Source: a virus
Strand: one strand, 5' to 3'
Length of the DNA: 28,017 bases
IMG/VR virus record: IMGVR_UViG_3300025013_000122
Span: 1 to 28,017 of that record
Made by a program: the position numbers and the translations under genes. Within the stretch, counting starts at the first letter, position 1. The number at the start of each line of letters is the position of its first letter. The notes below the pieces were generated by a model, which saw only the letters and a list, made by a program, of their open reading frames with translations, had not been told where the DNA came from and did not search any database. Shown in pieces: positions 7,523-14,755 of the stretch.

Positions 7523-9772
7523 TCACCTCCATAACGAGCCGCCCCTGCGGGCGTCATCCTGCATGATTTTTTGTATTGCGCCCGGATTGCGCTCTACGAG
7601 GTCGGCAAAAGATTTTGGGTCAACGGCCTGAATGTAGTAATAGTTATGCACTTCCTGCTTGCCGGAATCGGCTGTTGAGACCTTGCCCTGATTTATCGCG
7701 TCTAATGCAGCCACGCCTCGCCTGCTTACGACATATTCGCCGCGCTGAAGTATCGCCGGCGTCTCGTCGGATGAAAGACCTCCCCAATGGAATCGAGGCA
7801 CATAACCGCCTTCGTGCATCACAAAAGGATTTGAATTTACCGCAGCCACCTGAGAGGGAGAAGCAACTAAATGACTTCCGCCGCTGAAAAGACTACTGAT
7901 GCCTGAAATTAGAGACCCGCTCACCTCCTGGCCTAATGCCTGCGCCAATGCCCGCTGGACGCTCGTGAGAAAGCTCTTAAGATAATCTGCAAGGCTTTTC
8001 ATTTTTCCCTGAAACGCATCGAAGAAGAAATCGCTGAATGCCTGCTCCATTGCCTGCGCTGTCTGTCGGGCAATCTCAACGCCATGCTGGAAGTTTGTTT
8101 TAAGCTCGTCAATATATCGACGGAAGCCTTCGTTATACCCCTGCTCGAATGTGCCGACCTGCTCTTTGAGCGCTTCGTTAAGCTCAAGCAAACGCTTATG
8201 TGTTTCGGTAATTGCATTTTGCTGAGCATACCAGCCTGCGGGATCGTTGAGCTTGTCTATGTTTTCGAGGCTGTCTTTTTGCTCTTGGAGCAGTTCTTCA
8301 TTGAGTCTGATGCGCTCTTGCACGGCATCTGTTTTTGACATGAGGCGTTCTTTTTCTGCAATGTCCACCTGAGCCAAGTCCGCCTGTATCTGTCCCTCGC
8401 GCCGGGCTTTATCTTTTTCGGCCTGTTTATCGGCAAGCTCGTCAAAGCTCTCATAGAGTTCCATTTTCCAGAGCGCGTAATCACGCTCTTTTTTTTGTCT
8501 TTCTTCGAGGGCTTTTTGAGCTTCAGCAGCCTCTTTAAGTATGCCCTCAAGCCATTTAACATCCCGTTTTCCTGCTTCTTCCGAAAGTTTTTTATCGGCG
8601 GCTTTTGCGGCATCTGTTTTTGCTTTGGCTTCTGCCTCAGCTTGTCTTTTTGCTCCTTCATCGGCTGCTTTTTTATTTGCTTCCTCAACACCCGCTGCGC
8701 TTTTGTCTTTAGCCCCGAACCACTTCCCCGCCTCTACTTGAGCGGATTTGAGATTTTCAAGTCTCTCGATGTATGCGTCTGTTGATTTTGTGGCATAGTC
8801 AACCCATCCGCGAGCGTTTTTAAAGTCGAGGGATATAGCGCTGTTTATCGCCGCGAGCCACGAATATGAGCTTTTAAGAGACCACAGCAGAGTGTCTATC
8901 GTGATAATTATGCCGCGCGCTCCATCCGCGGCAACGGCAAAAATCTCGACTATCGATCTTCCCCACGATTCGAGTTGTTTGTCTTGCTCGAGTTTTTTGG
9001 CCGAGGCGTTGACGTCTTTTAATGCTGCGGTGAATGTCTGCACCGCAACCAACAGCGCGTCATTAAATACCGAACCGACAGTAACTTTCAGATTAGATAT
9101 ATATCTATCGAGGGAGGTTATTTGTTTGCCTGCTGTTCCCATTGCAGCCTCATAAGCCCCTGAAATGTCTCTGCCCTTTTCCATGACAGCATTCGTTCGA
9201 GCTTGTATTTTTTCAATTTCTGTAAGGCTGTCGCTTGTCCTGCCTAATTGTTGAGCTATTTTTTTATAACTATTTTCAAAAGAAACATTGAGTCCCAGAG
9301 TTCTTAAAATTTCAACTTGGCCGGATTGTATTCCTACCACCATGCGGTCAAAGGCTTCGCTTGAGTTGATTCCTGCGATGACAGCGGCATCTTGCGCTAT
9401 GCGGGCAAGGTCAGAAGATTTTGCAAGATCAATGTGAGCCGATGCCATTCGAGTCAAAGACTGCCGGGCCTCAAGCATCGCTATACCTGTCTTTTCAAGC
9501 GATGCCTGATATTGGTCCATTTGCTCTGCTGTATATCCGGCATTCGCTCCGACCACACGCATTGAGACGCCGAGCGTTTCGTAGCGGGCCGCCAGTAAAG
9601 CAATATCTTTTACAGTATCGGCAATTTTAAATGCTGCAAATGCCCCAGCTATTACTGCACCGGCTTTTTTAGCCTGATTGGCCAACCCCTCAAGATTACT
9701 CTTGAGGCTGCTAAACTCTGCCTTTGTCTGATCCAGCGCGGAGATGATGAGTTGTATTCTGTTATCTGCCAT
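7523..9772 (-). CDS. Tail tape measure protein
   Basis: A 749-aa protein that sets tail length and is ejected with DNA. N-terminal helical repeats (residues 1-250) are followed by a hydrophobic stretch around 270-320 that may span the host membrane. A highly charged Lys/Ala/Glu coiled coil covers about 360-560. The C-terminal domain (after ~650) has the lambda-type signature GGYVPRFHWGGL...ETPAILQRGEYVVSRRGVAALD. At roughly 1.5 Å per residue this predicts a tail near 110 nm. The gene follows the G/G-T chaperone frameshift genes, as is standard. It overlaps the end of the G-T frame by 11 bases. Confidence 0.93.
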   Translation of the reverse strand: MADNRIQLIISALDQTKAEFSSLKSNLEGLANQAKKAGAVIAGAFAAFKIADTVKDIALLAARYETLGVSMRVVGANAGYTAEQMDQYQASLEKTGIAMLEARQSLTRMASAHIDLAKSSDLARIAQDAAVIAGINSSEAFDRMVVGIQSGQVEILRTLGLNVSFENSYKKIAQQLGRTSDSLTEIEKIQARTNAVMEKGRDISGAYEAAMGTAGKQITSLDRYISNLKVTVGSVFNDALLVAVQTFTAALKDVNASAKKLEQDKQLESWGRSIVEIFAVAADGARGIIITIDTLLWSLKSSYSWLAAINSAISLDFKNARGWVDYATKSTDAYIERLENLKSAQVEAGKWFGAKDKSAAGVEEANKKAADEGAKRQAEAEAKAKTDAAKAADKKLSEEAGKRDVKWLEGILKEAAEAQKALEERQKKERDYALWKMELYESFDELADKQAEKDKARREGQIQADLAQVDIAEKERLMSKTDAVQERIRLNEELLQEQKDSLENIDKLNDPAGWYAQQNAITETHKRLLELNEALKEQVGTFEQGYNEGFRRYIDELKTNFQHGVEIARQTAQAMEQAFSDFFFDAFQGKMKSLADYLKSFLTSVQRALAQALGQEVSGSLISGISSLFSGGSHLVASPSQVAAVNSNPFVMHEGGYVPRFHWGGLSSDETPAILQRGEYVVSRRGVAALDAINQGKVSTADSGKQEVHNYYYIQAVDPKSFADLVERNPGAIQKIMQDDARRGGSLWR

Positions 9773-10360
9773 TGTTTACCTGCCGCCTGCTCTCCATATA
9801 TTCTTCATCAGTTTCGATTTCTTTTTCTTTACCGCCGCCGGTAAAGAACCCTATAACCGCTTCTCTAAATAATATCTGCCTCTCCCGATATTTCAGGTAA
9901 GGCTTGCATTCCTCTAATGTAAAACCCCAGAGGATGCCGTCTCGCTTTGTAATGTCTCCTCCGCTGAGGATGCAGACGAGGGTTTCGATCCAGTCGTCTG
10001 TATCTTCCCTGCTATCTTTCCCGCCATGCTCCCGATCCTCTCTAAGAGAGATTGAATCGGGTTGCATGTAAAAAAATCCTCGATCACCTGTATCGCCATC
10101 TCAGGCGGCATTTCAAACTCAAGCTCGGATGCAAGGGCATGGATGTCTTTGTCTTTGAGAGTTACGCCCTCCGGCGTCAGCACTATCGCTATTGCAAGAG
10201 GCAGCTTATCCCCAAGCGCGGAGATAAGCCCAAGCGTATCAACGCCCGATGGTATAACCATGCCTTCAACTATTCTCATCAACTGCCCCACCTGACCGAG
10301 GACGAGCGGATTCTGCGTGTATTTCTTCCCGCCTATTTCGTATTTAAAACTTTCCAACAC
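9762..10360 (-). CDS. Tail assembly chaperone G-T fusion (made by -1 frameshift)
   Basis: The longer tail chaperone: 97 residues of the G frame, then a -1 slip on T TTT TTT (minus strand, 10076-10070) into the second frame, giving about 102 more residues and a total near 199 aa. The second frame ends MESRRQVNNGR and overlaps the tape-measure start. In lambda, G and G-T bind the tape measure and recruit tube subunits. Order, overlap (9914-10067), slippery site and downstream stem all fit. The second frame also has its own ATG at 10067, but that lies 2 nt after the slippery run without a ribosome site, so independent translation is unlikely. Confidence 0.85.
9914..10360 (-). CDS. Tail assembly chaperone G
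   Basis: The 148-aa unshifted product of the chaperone locus. The start is GTG at 10360, chosen for a good SD (AGGAGG, 5 nt upstream). The N-terminal part (MLESFKYEIGGKKYTQNPLVLGQVGQL-type pattern, about residues 1-95) is the helical chaperone domain shared with G-T. The last ~50 residues, after the frameshift point, are Ser/Ala/Thr-rich and low in complexity (PSSASSAEETLQSETASS), as is common in unshifted G proteins. It acts in the cytoplasm on the tape measure protein and lies between the tail tube and tape measure genes. Confidence 0.85.
   Translation of the reverse strand: MLESFKYEIGGKKYTQNPLVLGQVGQLMRIVEGMVIPSGVDTLGLISALGDKLPLAIAIVLTPEGVTLKDKDIHALASELEFEMPPEMAIQVIEDFFTCNPIQSLLERIGSMAGKIAGKIQTTGSKPSSASSAEETLQSETASSGVLH
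10031..10076 (-). promoter_or_regulatory. Programmed -1 ribosomal frameshift signal (slippery heptamer plus stem-loop)
   Basis: In the G frame the codons GAT TTT TTT ACA present a perfect X XXY YYZ heptamer, T TTT TTT (10076-10070). After an 8-nt spacer (ACATGCAA) comes a stem CCCGAT (10061-10056) pairing perfectly with ATCGGG (10036-10031). Inside it is a second helix CTCTC-TTA-GAGAG with a short TCAA bulge. Slippery site, 5-9 nt spacer and stable hairpin are the three standard parts of a -1 frameshift signal, placed exactly where the G and T frames overlap. Confidence 0.88.
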
Positions 10361-10369
10361 GGGAGCCTC

Positions 10370-11479
10370 CTATTGAAATGAGAATTTTATTTCGTCGTTG
10401 CCGGTATTCGGCGTAAAGACAAGCGGAATCTGTTTAATGCGCTGTCCTGCCCTGTCCCCGTCATCAAGCCCGCTGAAGGCAACCTTGGGGCCTGTGATAA
10501 GGCATTTATTGCCTGTTGCGGTGCCGACTGCGCCGGTGAACGCCACACGCGAGCTTGCAGCCCATAGCGACTCAAAATCCTTCACGCTGTTCAACACATC
10601 CTCAGGGTCTATGGAGCCGGTGAATTTTCTGTCGCTGATGAAGTATTCCCTTATGCCGGTTGCATGGCTTACATCCGAACGCGGGGAAACTACATTGCCT
10701 CCGTCAAGCGCCAGATTCTCGATAATCGCCGCATAACTGTCTATGGCAAAACTTGCGGACAGGAAGCGAGGCGGAATAGCCTGATTATATGTGCCGCTCA
10801 CAAGAGCCTCATCCGCAGGGCCTGCATAGAGGCCTGTGAAGGTCCATGTGATGCGGACATAATCGCCTGCCTTGCCGGCAATCTTGAATGTGCCCCTGCA
10901 GCCGAGCGCCTTGCGAAGCTTGCCGTCATAGTAGAAATATATTGTTATAGATTCGGCGGAGGCAATTTCACTGTGGGGATCGTAATCAACCTTAGCCAGT
11001 TTGCACTGCCATGTTACAGTGCCGTCAACAACTGTCTGGCCTTCTGTTGTGGGCCATGTCGGCTCTGTTACGCCTGTTGTGCCTGCCGCTGAGCACTGGT
11101 AAAAATAACCATTCGGCGTTGAAGGGTTCACCTTATTGCCTACGGTCTTTACCGCTTCTGCCGCCCATGCCGTGGCCCCCGCGACCTGTATCGTCTCGGC
11201 ATAATTACATGCGCGGAACAGCGGGCCTATCTCAGGCGCAACACCCGCGCTGCCGTGGCCCTTAAGTTCTGTCACGAATTCAACCTGGACGCCGTCGCCG
11301 ACATTAACAGGCGCATCAGGGCCGAAATAGGGTTTAACATTGTTGCGCTCAAGCGTCCGCGCCATAATCTTAACGCTGGCCGGCTGTGTGAGGATTGCGT
11401 TGGTTTCCGGTACAGGCGTTGGATCCTCGCCGTAGGCTGTTTCAATTTTCGCAAGTAAAAGCTGCCTTTGAACCAACAT
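10370..11479 (-). CDS. Major tail tube protein with inserted domain
   Basis: A 369-aa protein placed between the tail terminator and chaperone genes, as tail tube proteins are. N-terminal (1-105) and C-terminal (170-369) beta-rich parts form the tube fold. They are interrupted at about residues 108-162 by a segment (GTTGVTEPTWPTTEGQTV...DGTVTWQC) of a kind often seen as a decorative insertion in phage virion proteins. The insert, framed by C129 and C159, probably projects from the tail surface. SD AGGAGGT lies 8 nt before ATG 11479. The length exceeds plain tube proteins, consistent with the added domain. Confidence 0.78.
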   Translation of the reverse strand: MLVQRQLLLAKIETAYGEDPTPVPETNAILTQPASVKIMARTLERNNVKPYFGPDAPVNVGDGVQVEFVTELKGHGSAGVAPEIGPLFRACNYAETIQVAGATAWAAEAVKTVGNKVNPSTPNGYFYQCSAAGTTGVTEPTWPTTEGQTVVDGTVTWQCKLAKVDYDPHSEIASAESITIYFYYDGKLRKALGCRGTFKIAGKAGDYVRITWTFTGLYAGPADEALVSGTYNQAIPPRFLSASFAIDSYAAIIENLALDGGNVVSPRSDVSHATGIREYFISDRKFTGSIDPEDVLNSVKDFESLWAASSRVAFTGAVGTATGNKCLITGPKVAFSGLDDGDRAGQRIKQIPLVFTPNTGNDEIKFSFQ

Positions 11480-11481
11480 TG

Positions 11482-11673
11482 TTATTTACCTCCTTTTTTC
11501 TTGGGGGACAGTCCCGATTCTACGACGCCGCTTTGCTCTGTCCGTAAATCCGGGACAGGCCCCTCTGTTTCAGCATAATTAGTTTTTTGTCTTTTGCTCA
11601 TTGCGTAATCATCCGGATTCGGCGCCAACCCTCCATCGTCAGTGATAATAAAACTGCCGGGTTTTCTTTCCAT
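11482..11673 (-). CDS. Small conserved-type tail operon protein, unknown function
   Basis: A 63-aa protein. The start was set at ATG 11673 because AGGAGGT (11687-11681) sits 7 nt before it. A longer reading from 11733 would begin inside the preceding gene without a ribosome site. It is hydrophilic, with a 'PGSFIITDDGGLAPNPDDYAM' type pattern near the N-terminus and a Lys-rich end (SPKKKGGK). Short proteins of this kind occur between tail terminator and tube genes in other phages, with no assigned role. No membrane segment is present. It is likely cytoplasmic or a minor virion component. Confidence 0.7.
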   Translation of the reverse strand: MERKPGSFIITDDGGLAPNPDDYAMSKRQKTNYAETEGPVPDLRTEQSGVVESGLSPKKKGGK

Positions 11674-11678
11674 TTGTG

Positions 11679-12119
11679 TTACCTCCTGTGCTGTATTTCG
11701 ACGTCCATAACTATTGCATAGACCGGATGCCATTCGCCTTCGTCATTCTCCGACCCCTTTGGATTTATGCTTATCGCTCCTAATGTCTCGCTTGACTGCA
11801 TCAATATCGCATCGTCAATCTTTTCCTCGAACTCTATCAATTCGTTTAATGCCTTTCTTTTGTCCGTCTGATAAAAGATGCAATAAAGTCTTACTGTGTT
11901 TTTGCTTTCGCGGGACGTGTTAATCAGGAATGATTTTTCGGTAAGGGGTCTGGTGATGAGAATTTTGGGAAGGTTTTGTATGCTCAACTCTGCTCTTTTT
12001 TTGAATATTTTTTTGACGCTGATAGGTTTGCCCCATTTGCTTTTGCAAAATGCATCAAGCGGCGCATCATTCTGAAGCGTAGTGACAATGTTGTCTATGA
12101 CTGTAGTAAAGCTGCTCAT
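11679..12119 (-). CDS. Tail terminator / tail completion protein candidate
   Basis: A 146-aa alpha/beta protein (SSFTTVIDNIVTTLQND at the start; an RLYCIFYQ strand near residue 78; an EEKIDDAIL helix near 98) placed directly before the tube genes. The tail terminator that caps the tube and joins it to the head is encoded at this position in lambda-like phages. Assignment rests on position, size and predicted fold and not on a clear motif. It starts with an ATGA overlap on the upstream membrane protein gene, so translation is coupled to the lysis-type genes. Confidence 0.6.
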   Translation of the reverse strand: MSSFTTVIDNIVTTLQNDAPLDAFCKSKWGKPISVKKIFKKRAELSIQNLPKILITRPLTEKSFLINTSRESKNTVRLYCIFYQTDKRKALNELIEFEEKIDDAILMQSSETLGAISINPKGSENDEGEWHPVYAIVMDVEIQHRR

Positions 12120-12514
12120 AGCGCTATCAGTCCTATAACTACGCCCACGCCGATAAAGCCGAGGGCGTCAATTATCTGTTTAAAAATATTCGGCCTGCTG
12201 TCTTTGACGGCCTGCTCGTAAGTTTCTTTCTGAAACTTAATCAATTCCTGATATTGCTTTATAGTCCTGTCGCCTATGGTGATCTGCTCTTCTTTGAGTT
12301 TGTTCGTCTCTTTGAGAAGCTTTACCTGAGTCTCAAGCTCGGCGTTGCCTTGCTTATAAAGTTCAACCTGTTCTTTAAGGTTCTTTGCTTTTTCGAGGTC
12401 AACGGTTATCTGTTTTGCGTCTGCCTCGGAAAAGCAGACGTCCTCAGCAAAGGCAACAGAAGAAAATATAAGTCCTATAAGACTAATTAGTCCTATAATT
12501 CTAATGAGCTTCAT
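12116..12514 (-). CDS. Exported coiled-coil protein with C-terminal membrane anchor (lysis-associated candidate)
   Basis: A 132-aa protein with a clear Sec signal peptide (residues 1-24, ending SSVAFA|ED). A long Glu/Lys/Gln coiled coil (about 30-105) follows, then a C-terminal hydrophobic segment (about 113-132, ALGFIGVGVVIGLIAL). This predicts a periplasmic coiled coil tethered to the inner membrane by its C-terminus. It overlaps the preceding Rz-like gene by 14 bases. The layout resembles spanins, but no lipobox Cys is present at the cleavage site, so it is not a standard o-spanin or u-spanin. It may instead be a regulator or partner of the spanin. Confidence 0.55.
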   Translation of the reverse strand: MKLIRIIGLISLIGLIFSSVAFAEDVCFSEADAKQITVDLEKAKNLKEQVELYKQGNAELETQVKLLKETNKLKEEQITIGDRTIKQYQELIKFQKETYEQAVKDSRPNIFKQIIDALGFIGVGVVIGLIAL

Positions 12515-12860
12515 ATCCCAAATCCTTTAACCTCTTCTTCGTCTCGATGCTCGATGCAGGCGGCTTTATGTTATCTGCCTGAGACGCCTTTTCTTTGATC
12601 ATGCCGACTATGGCTGAGTAGCGTTTTTCGGACTGCTTCAACGCCGCGTCTTTCTCCCTGATCTGCCCATTGAGCCTGTCTATTTCATCCTGATAGCCTT
12701 TAAGCGTCGCGGCCTCACGTTCCTTAACGGCGCGGTCGATGATGCCGGTATAGACCACCTTGCCGCCCCATATCGAGCCTGCTATCAGGATCACGGCTAT
12801 GGCTATGAGGATGTAGAACATTGGTTTAATCCGGTCTCCTATGTCGCCTGTGCCGGACAT
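12501..12860 (-). CDS. Rz-like inner-membrane spanin candidate
   Basis: A 119-aa protein with one N-terminal membrane segment (about residues 14-34, FYILIAIAVILIAGSIWGG) and a periplasmic coiled coil (about 40-95, Lys/Glu/Asp/Gln-rich). This is the architecture of i-spanins (Rz), which disrupt the outer membrane after endolysin action. The start ATG 12860 overlaps the holin-candidate stop as TAATG, with GGAG 7 nt upstream. It is embedded with endolysin and holin candidates. No separate Rz1-type lipoprotein was found in another frame; the following overlapping gene may serve as partner. Confidence 0.65.
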   Translation of the reverse strand: MSGTGDIGDRIKPMFYILIAIAVILIAGSIWGGKVVYTGIIDRAVKEREAATLKGYQDEIDRLNGQIREKDAALKQSEKRYSAIVGMIKEKASQADNIKPPASSIETKKRLKDLGYEAH

Positions 12861-13084
12861 TACTTATCTCCGCCGCTAAAAGGCAATGTAGGACTGAACT
12901 TGTTAGCCGCATACAGGGCGCCCGCAAGCGTAGCCACTCCGGAAGGAATGTCCGGCACTGTCTTTGTCGTAATGACCACAAAGCCCGCATAACCCAAATA
13001 TACGAGCACTATGATTGCCGTCAAAGCTCTGCTCATTGAGAGTTTGCCGGAATCGTCGAGAATGAACTCAAGTAATTTTTTCAT
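12860..13084 (-). CDS. Holin candidate (74 aa, two membrane segments)
   Basis: A 74-aa membrane protein following the endolysin gene. A short polar N-terminus (EFILDDSGKLSMSRA) precedes a hydrophobic helix (about 22-40, AIIVLVYLGYAGFVVITT) and a second weaker helix (about 47-62). The soluble tail is short (PFSGGDK). Size, topology and location next to an M15 endolysin and a spanin candidate fit a small phage holin. The SD AAGGAGGT lies 5 nt before ATG 13084, one of the strongest in the operon. A second small membrane protein on the other side of the endolysin competes for the holin role. Confidence 0.6.
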   Translation of the reverse strand: MKKLLEFILDDSGKLSMSRALTAIIVLVYLGYAGFVVITTKTVPDIPSGVATLAGALYAANKFSPTLPFSGGDK

Positions 13085-13448
13085 TTTCTACCTCCTTTGA
13101 CTGAAAGTGCGGCTTATCCGGGGTCTTCCAATCTCCGCCCCACTCAAGCCCCACGGATTTGCCTATCTCTCCGGCCTTTGCGTAATCCTCCGGATTCCAC
13201 GAAATCTTGCCGTTGACCATCATTGCTATATCAAAAGCCTTGCGCTCGCAATGCTTACTCTTACGCGTCCATGTAACTTTTTTACCGGGCTTTGTCCGGC
13301 CCTGAGCATAAAGCTCTGCCTGCTCTTCCGGGCTGCGATATGTGCATGTCAAAACAAAATCAAGCCCTGCCTCGGTCATCGCCTCCCGGAAAAGAATGTA
13401 TTTGTCCTGAAGTTCGGGAAGCAACTCGTCTATTTTTCTGCTTGCCAT
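13068..13448 (-). CDS. M15-family peptidase endolysin (VanY/L-Ala-D-Glu type)
   Basis: A 126-aa zinc metallopeptidase that cleaves peptidoglycan stem peptides at lysis. Numbered from ATG 13448: zinc ligands H66 and D73 (SKHCERKAFDIAM, an SxHxxxxAxD motif) and H114 (PHF), with D111 in the DxxH position as the likely catalytic acid/base. This matches the T5-type endolysin arrangement. The YRSPEEQAELYAQGRT segment is also typical. There is no signal peptide, so export depends on a holin. The start at 13448 was preferred because a GAGGG site lies just upstream and because the longer reading (13487) has no ribosome site and overlaps the previous gene. Confidence 0.88.
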   Translation of the reverse strand: MASRKIDELLPELQDKYILFREAMTEAGLDFVLTCTYRSPEEQAELYAQGRTKPGKKVTWTRKSKHCERKAFDIAMMVNGKISWNPEDYAKAGEIGKSVGLEWGGDWKTPDKPHFQSKEVENEKIT

Positions 13449-13455
13449 GTCGCCC

Positions 13456-13692
13456 TCACTTTGCGTGCTGCTTGACCCATTCGACAAAACCCATCACGAT
13501 TATTGCAATCAGTCCGATAATCCCGCTTGTAGTTATGGTTTTACACGCGGTTCCCTTGATCTTGTTGGTCGTTGTCATTACGCCGGCGATAAACTGGTGA
13601 TGCTGAAAATGTTTTTCGCGCTCGATAAAAAAATCGCCGAGCTTTTCTTGTATTGCTTCGGATACGGCTTCTTTGAGTTCTTCCTTTGTCAT
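13456..13692 (-). CDS. Small membrane protein, second holin/antiholin candidate
   Basis: A 78-aa protein. A charged amphipathic N-terminal half (residues 1-33, Glu/Lys/His-rich with EREKHFQHHQFI) precedes a C-terminal membrane helix (about 52-70, TTSGIIGLIAIIVMGFVEW) and a basic tail. The start ATG 13692 overlaps the upstream stop as TGATG, with AGGGG 8 nt upstream. It sits immediately before the endolysin, the classic holin position, while a two-helix protein sits after it. One may act as holin and the other as antiholin or pinholin. Assignment is by topology and context only. Confidence 0.5.
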   Translation of the reverse strand: MTKEELKEAVSEAIQEKLGDFFIEREKHFQHHQFIAGVMTTTNKIKGTACKTITTSGIIGLIAIIVMGFVEWVKQHAK

Positions 13693-14180
13693 CACCGAAC
13701 CCCTGAATTTCCATCAATTTCTTTTTTTAGCTCTTCCTCGAGAGGCGCTTTAATCCTACTGCCCTGATTAAAAAAATCCAAAGCAGCGGTGAGATACGGC
13801 CTTCTGCCGAATTTGGCGGAGGAGCCTTTGCCCTCATGAATCGCATCTGCGTAACGAGCGGAATCGTAAATCACAACCTCATGCTCGCCGGCAGTGAATG
13901 CGCCGACATCGCCTGTCTTTGTCTCTCCGGGCTTAAGCCATGCAAGCGAGCGCCTTAAATGCCCCATGCGGACCGGCACAGGATAACCGCCGGCATAAGC
14001 TCCTTTTCTTGTCGCTGCTTTTGAGCCTGCGCCGGAGAGAAAGGCATACGCTTCTCTGTGGATGCCCTTGCCAATGCGTTGAAGTCCTCTGTCAATCGCG
14101 CGGGGCATCGAGGCGGCAAGGCGATTCAATCCTTCAAGTATTACCTTGTCGCCTTCTATCCTGACCTGAATATCAAGCAT
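13692..14180 (-). CDS. HK97 gp10-like head-tail joining protein
   Basis: A 162-aa protein with the layout of the HK97 gp10/tail-completion family. It has an N-terminal helix with basic residues (LEGLNRLAASMPRAIDRGLQRIGKGI), a central basic Gly/Tyr segment followed by LRRSLAW, a beta strand HEVVIYDSARYADAIHEG, and the family-type 'RPYLTAALD' helix near residue 125. It helps connect the head to the tail. It lies between the connector candidate and the lysis genes, and its start overlaps the previous gene by 8 bases. This is the last head-side gene before the lysis insertion. Confidence 0.72.
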   Translation of the reverse strand: MLDIQVRIEGDKVILEGLNRLAASMPRAIDRGLQRIGKGIHREAYAFLSGAGSKAATRKGAYAGGYPVPVRMGHLRRSLAWLKPGETKTGDVGAFTAGEHEVVIYDSARYADAIHEGKGSSAKFGRRPYLTAALDFFNQGSRIKAPLEEELKKEIDGNSGVR

Positions 14181-14751
14181 CAGCAGCCTCGAAGTGAGAA
14201 GTAACCAGAGTCCCGCATGAAAAGCCGTTGGTTTCTACGGACGTTCCGGCGATTATCTTAGGTATAAGAATGTTATCAGCCTCGTCCGTGTAAGCCTTAA
14301 CTTGATCCTGCTCGGGCTTTGTATTTATGGTTATGCCCGGCTGCACCTGCAAGAGAACAAAATTAATCCTGCGCCGGATAAGCTCTGCGGCCGTCAGGCA
14401 AAGCTCGGCCCGCTTAACGTCATCCGCAACGTCCGCATTATCGTATGCCGTTGTGCCGACCCTGTTTTTTAACTCTGTGGATTTTGTGTTAATGACCGGC
14501 TGCACAAAATCGGCAAAAAGCGTTTTCTGCGCGGCGCCTTCAACCCAGTCCTTGCCGTCAATGCCGTATTGCGCCCAATAAGTCTGCCAACTCGCGCCTG
14601 TAACCGGCTTGTTGGCGGCAGCGGCAACAACAGGACTGATGCAGTAATAATTCAATCCGTCGGAGCCGATAACCTCGGCGTCGGCGTCCCGCTGAAAGAG
14701 GACCGCCGATATACCGAGGTCGAGTATGTCGCGCACATTTATCTTAGGCAT
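14173..14751 (-). CDS. Head-completion / connector protein candidate
   Basis: A 192-aa protein between the major capsid protein and the gp10-like gene, the usual place of head-tail adaptors. It contains a segment NKPVTGASWQTYWAQ (about residues 47-61), a short aromatic motif found in several kinds of virion proteins. A helical part follows with conserved-looking ADDVKRAELCLTAAELIRRRINFVLLQ (about 107-133; shown as pattern). The helical section would suit a gp6/adaptor-type fold. No motif settles the family. The ribosome site before ATG 14751 is weak (AAGG), only 4 bases after the capsid stop, suggesting reinitiation. Confidence 0.5.
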   Translation of the reverse strand: MPKINVRDILDLGISAVLFQRDADAEVIGSDGLNYYCISPVVAAAANKPVTGASWQTYWAQYGIDGKDWVEGAAQKTLFADFVQPVINTKSTELKNRVGTTAYDNADVADDVKRAELCLTAAELIRRRINFVLLQVQPGITINTKPEQDQVKAYTDEADNILIPKIIAGTSVETNGFSCGTLVTSHFEAADA

Positions 14752-14755
14752 CGCC

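Noticed and set aside
10065-10067. Independent start of the T frame at ATG 10067
   Set aside because: No ribosome site, and the ATG lies 2 nt after the slippery run; the frameshift explains the reading frame better.
13449-13487. Longer N-terminus of the endolysin (start 13487)
   Set aside because: No ribosome site, overlap with the membrane protein gene, and the added Ser-rich residues are not part of the M15 domain; 13448 has a GAGGG site.
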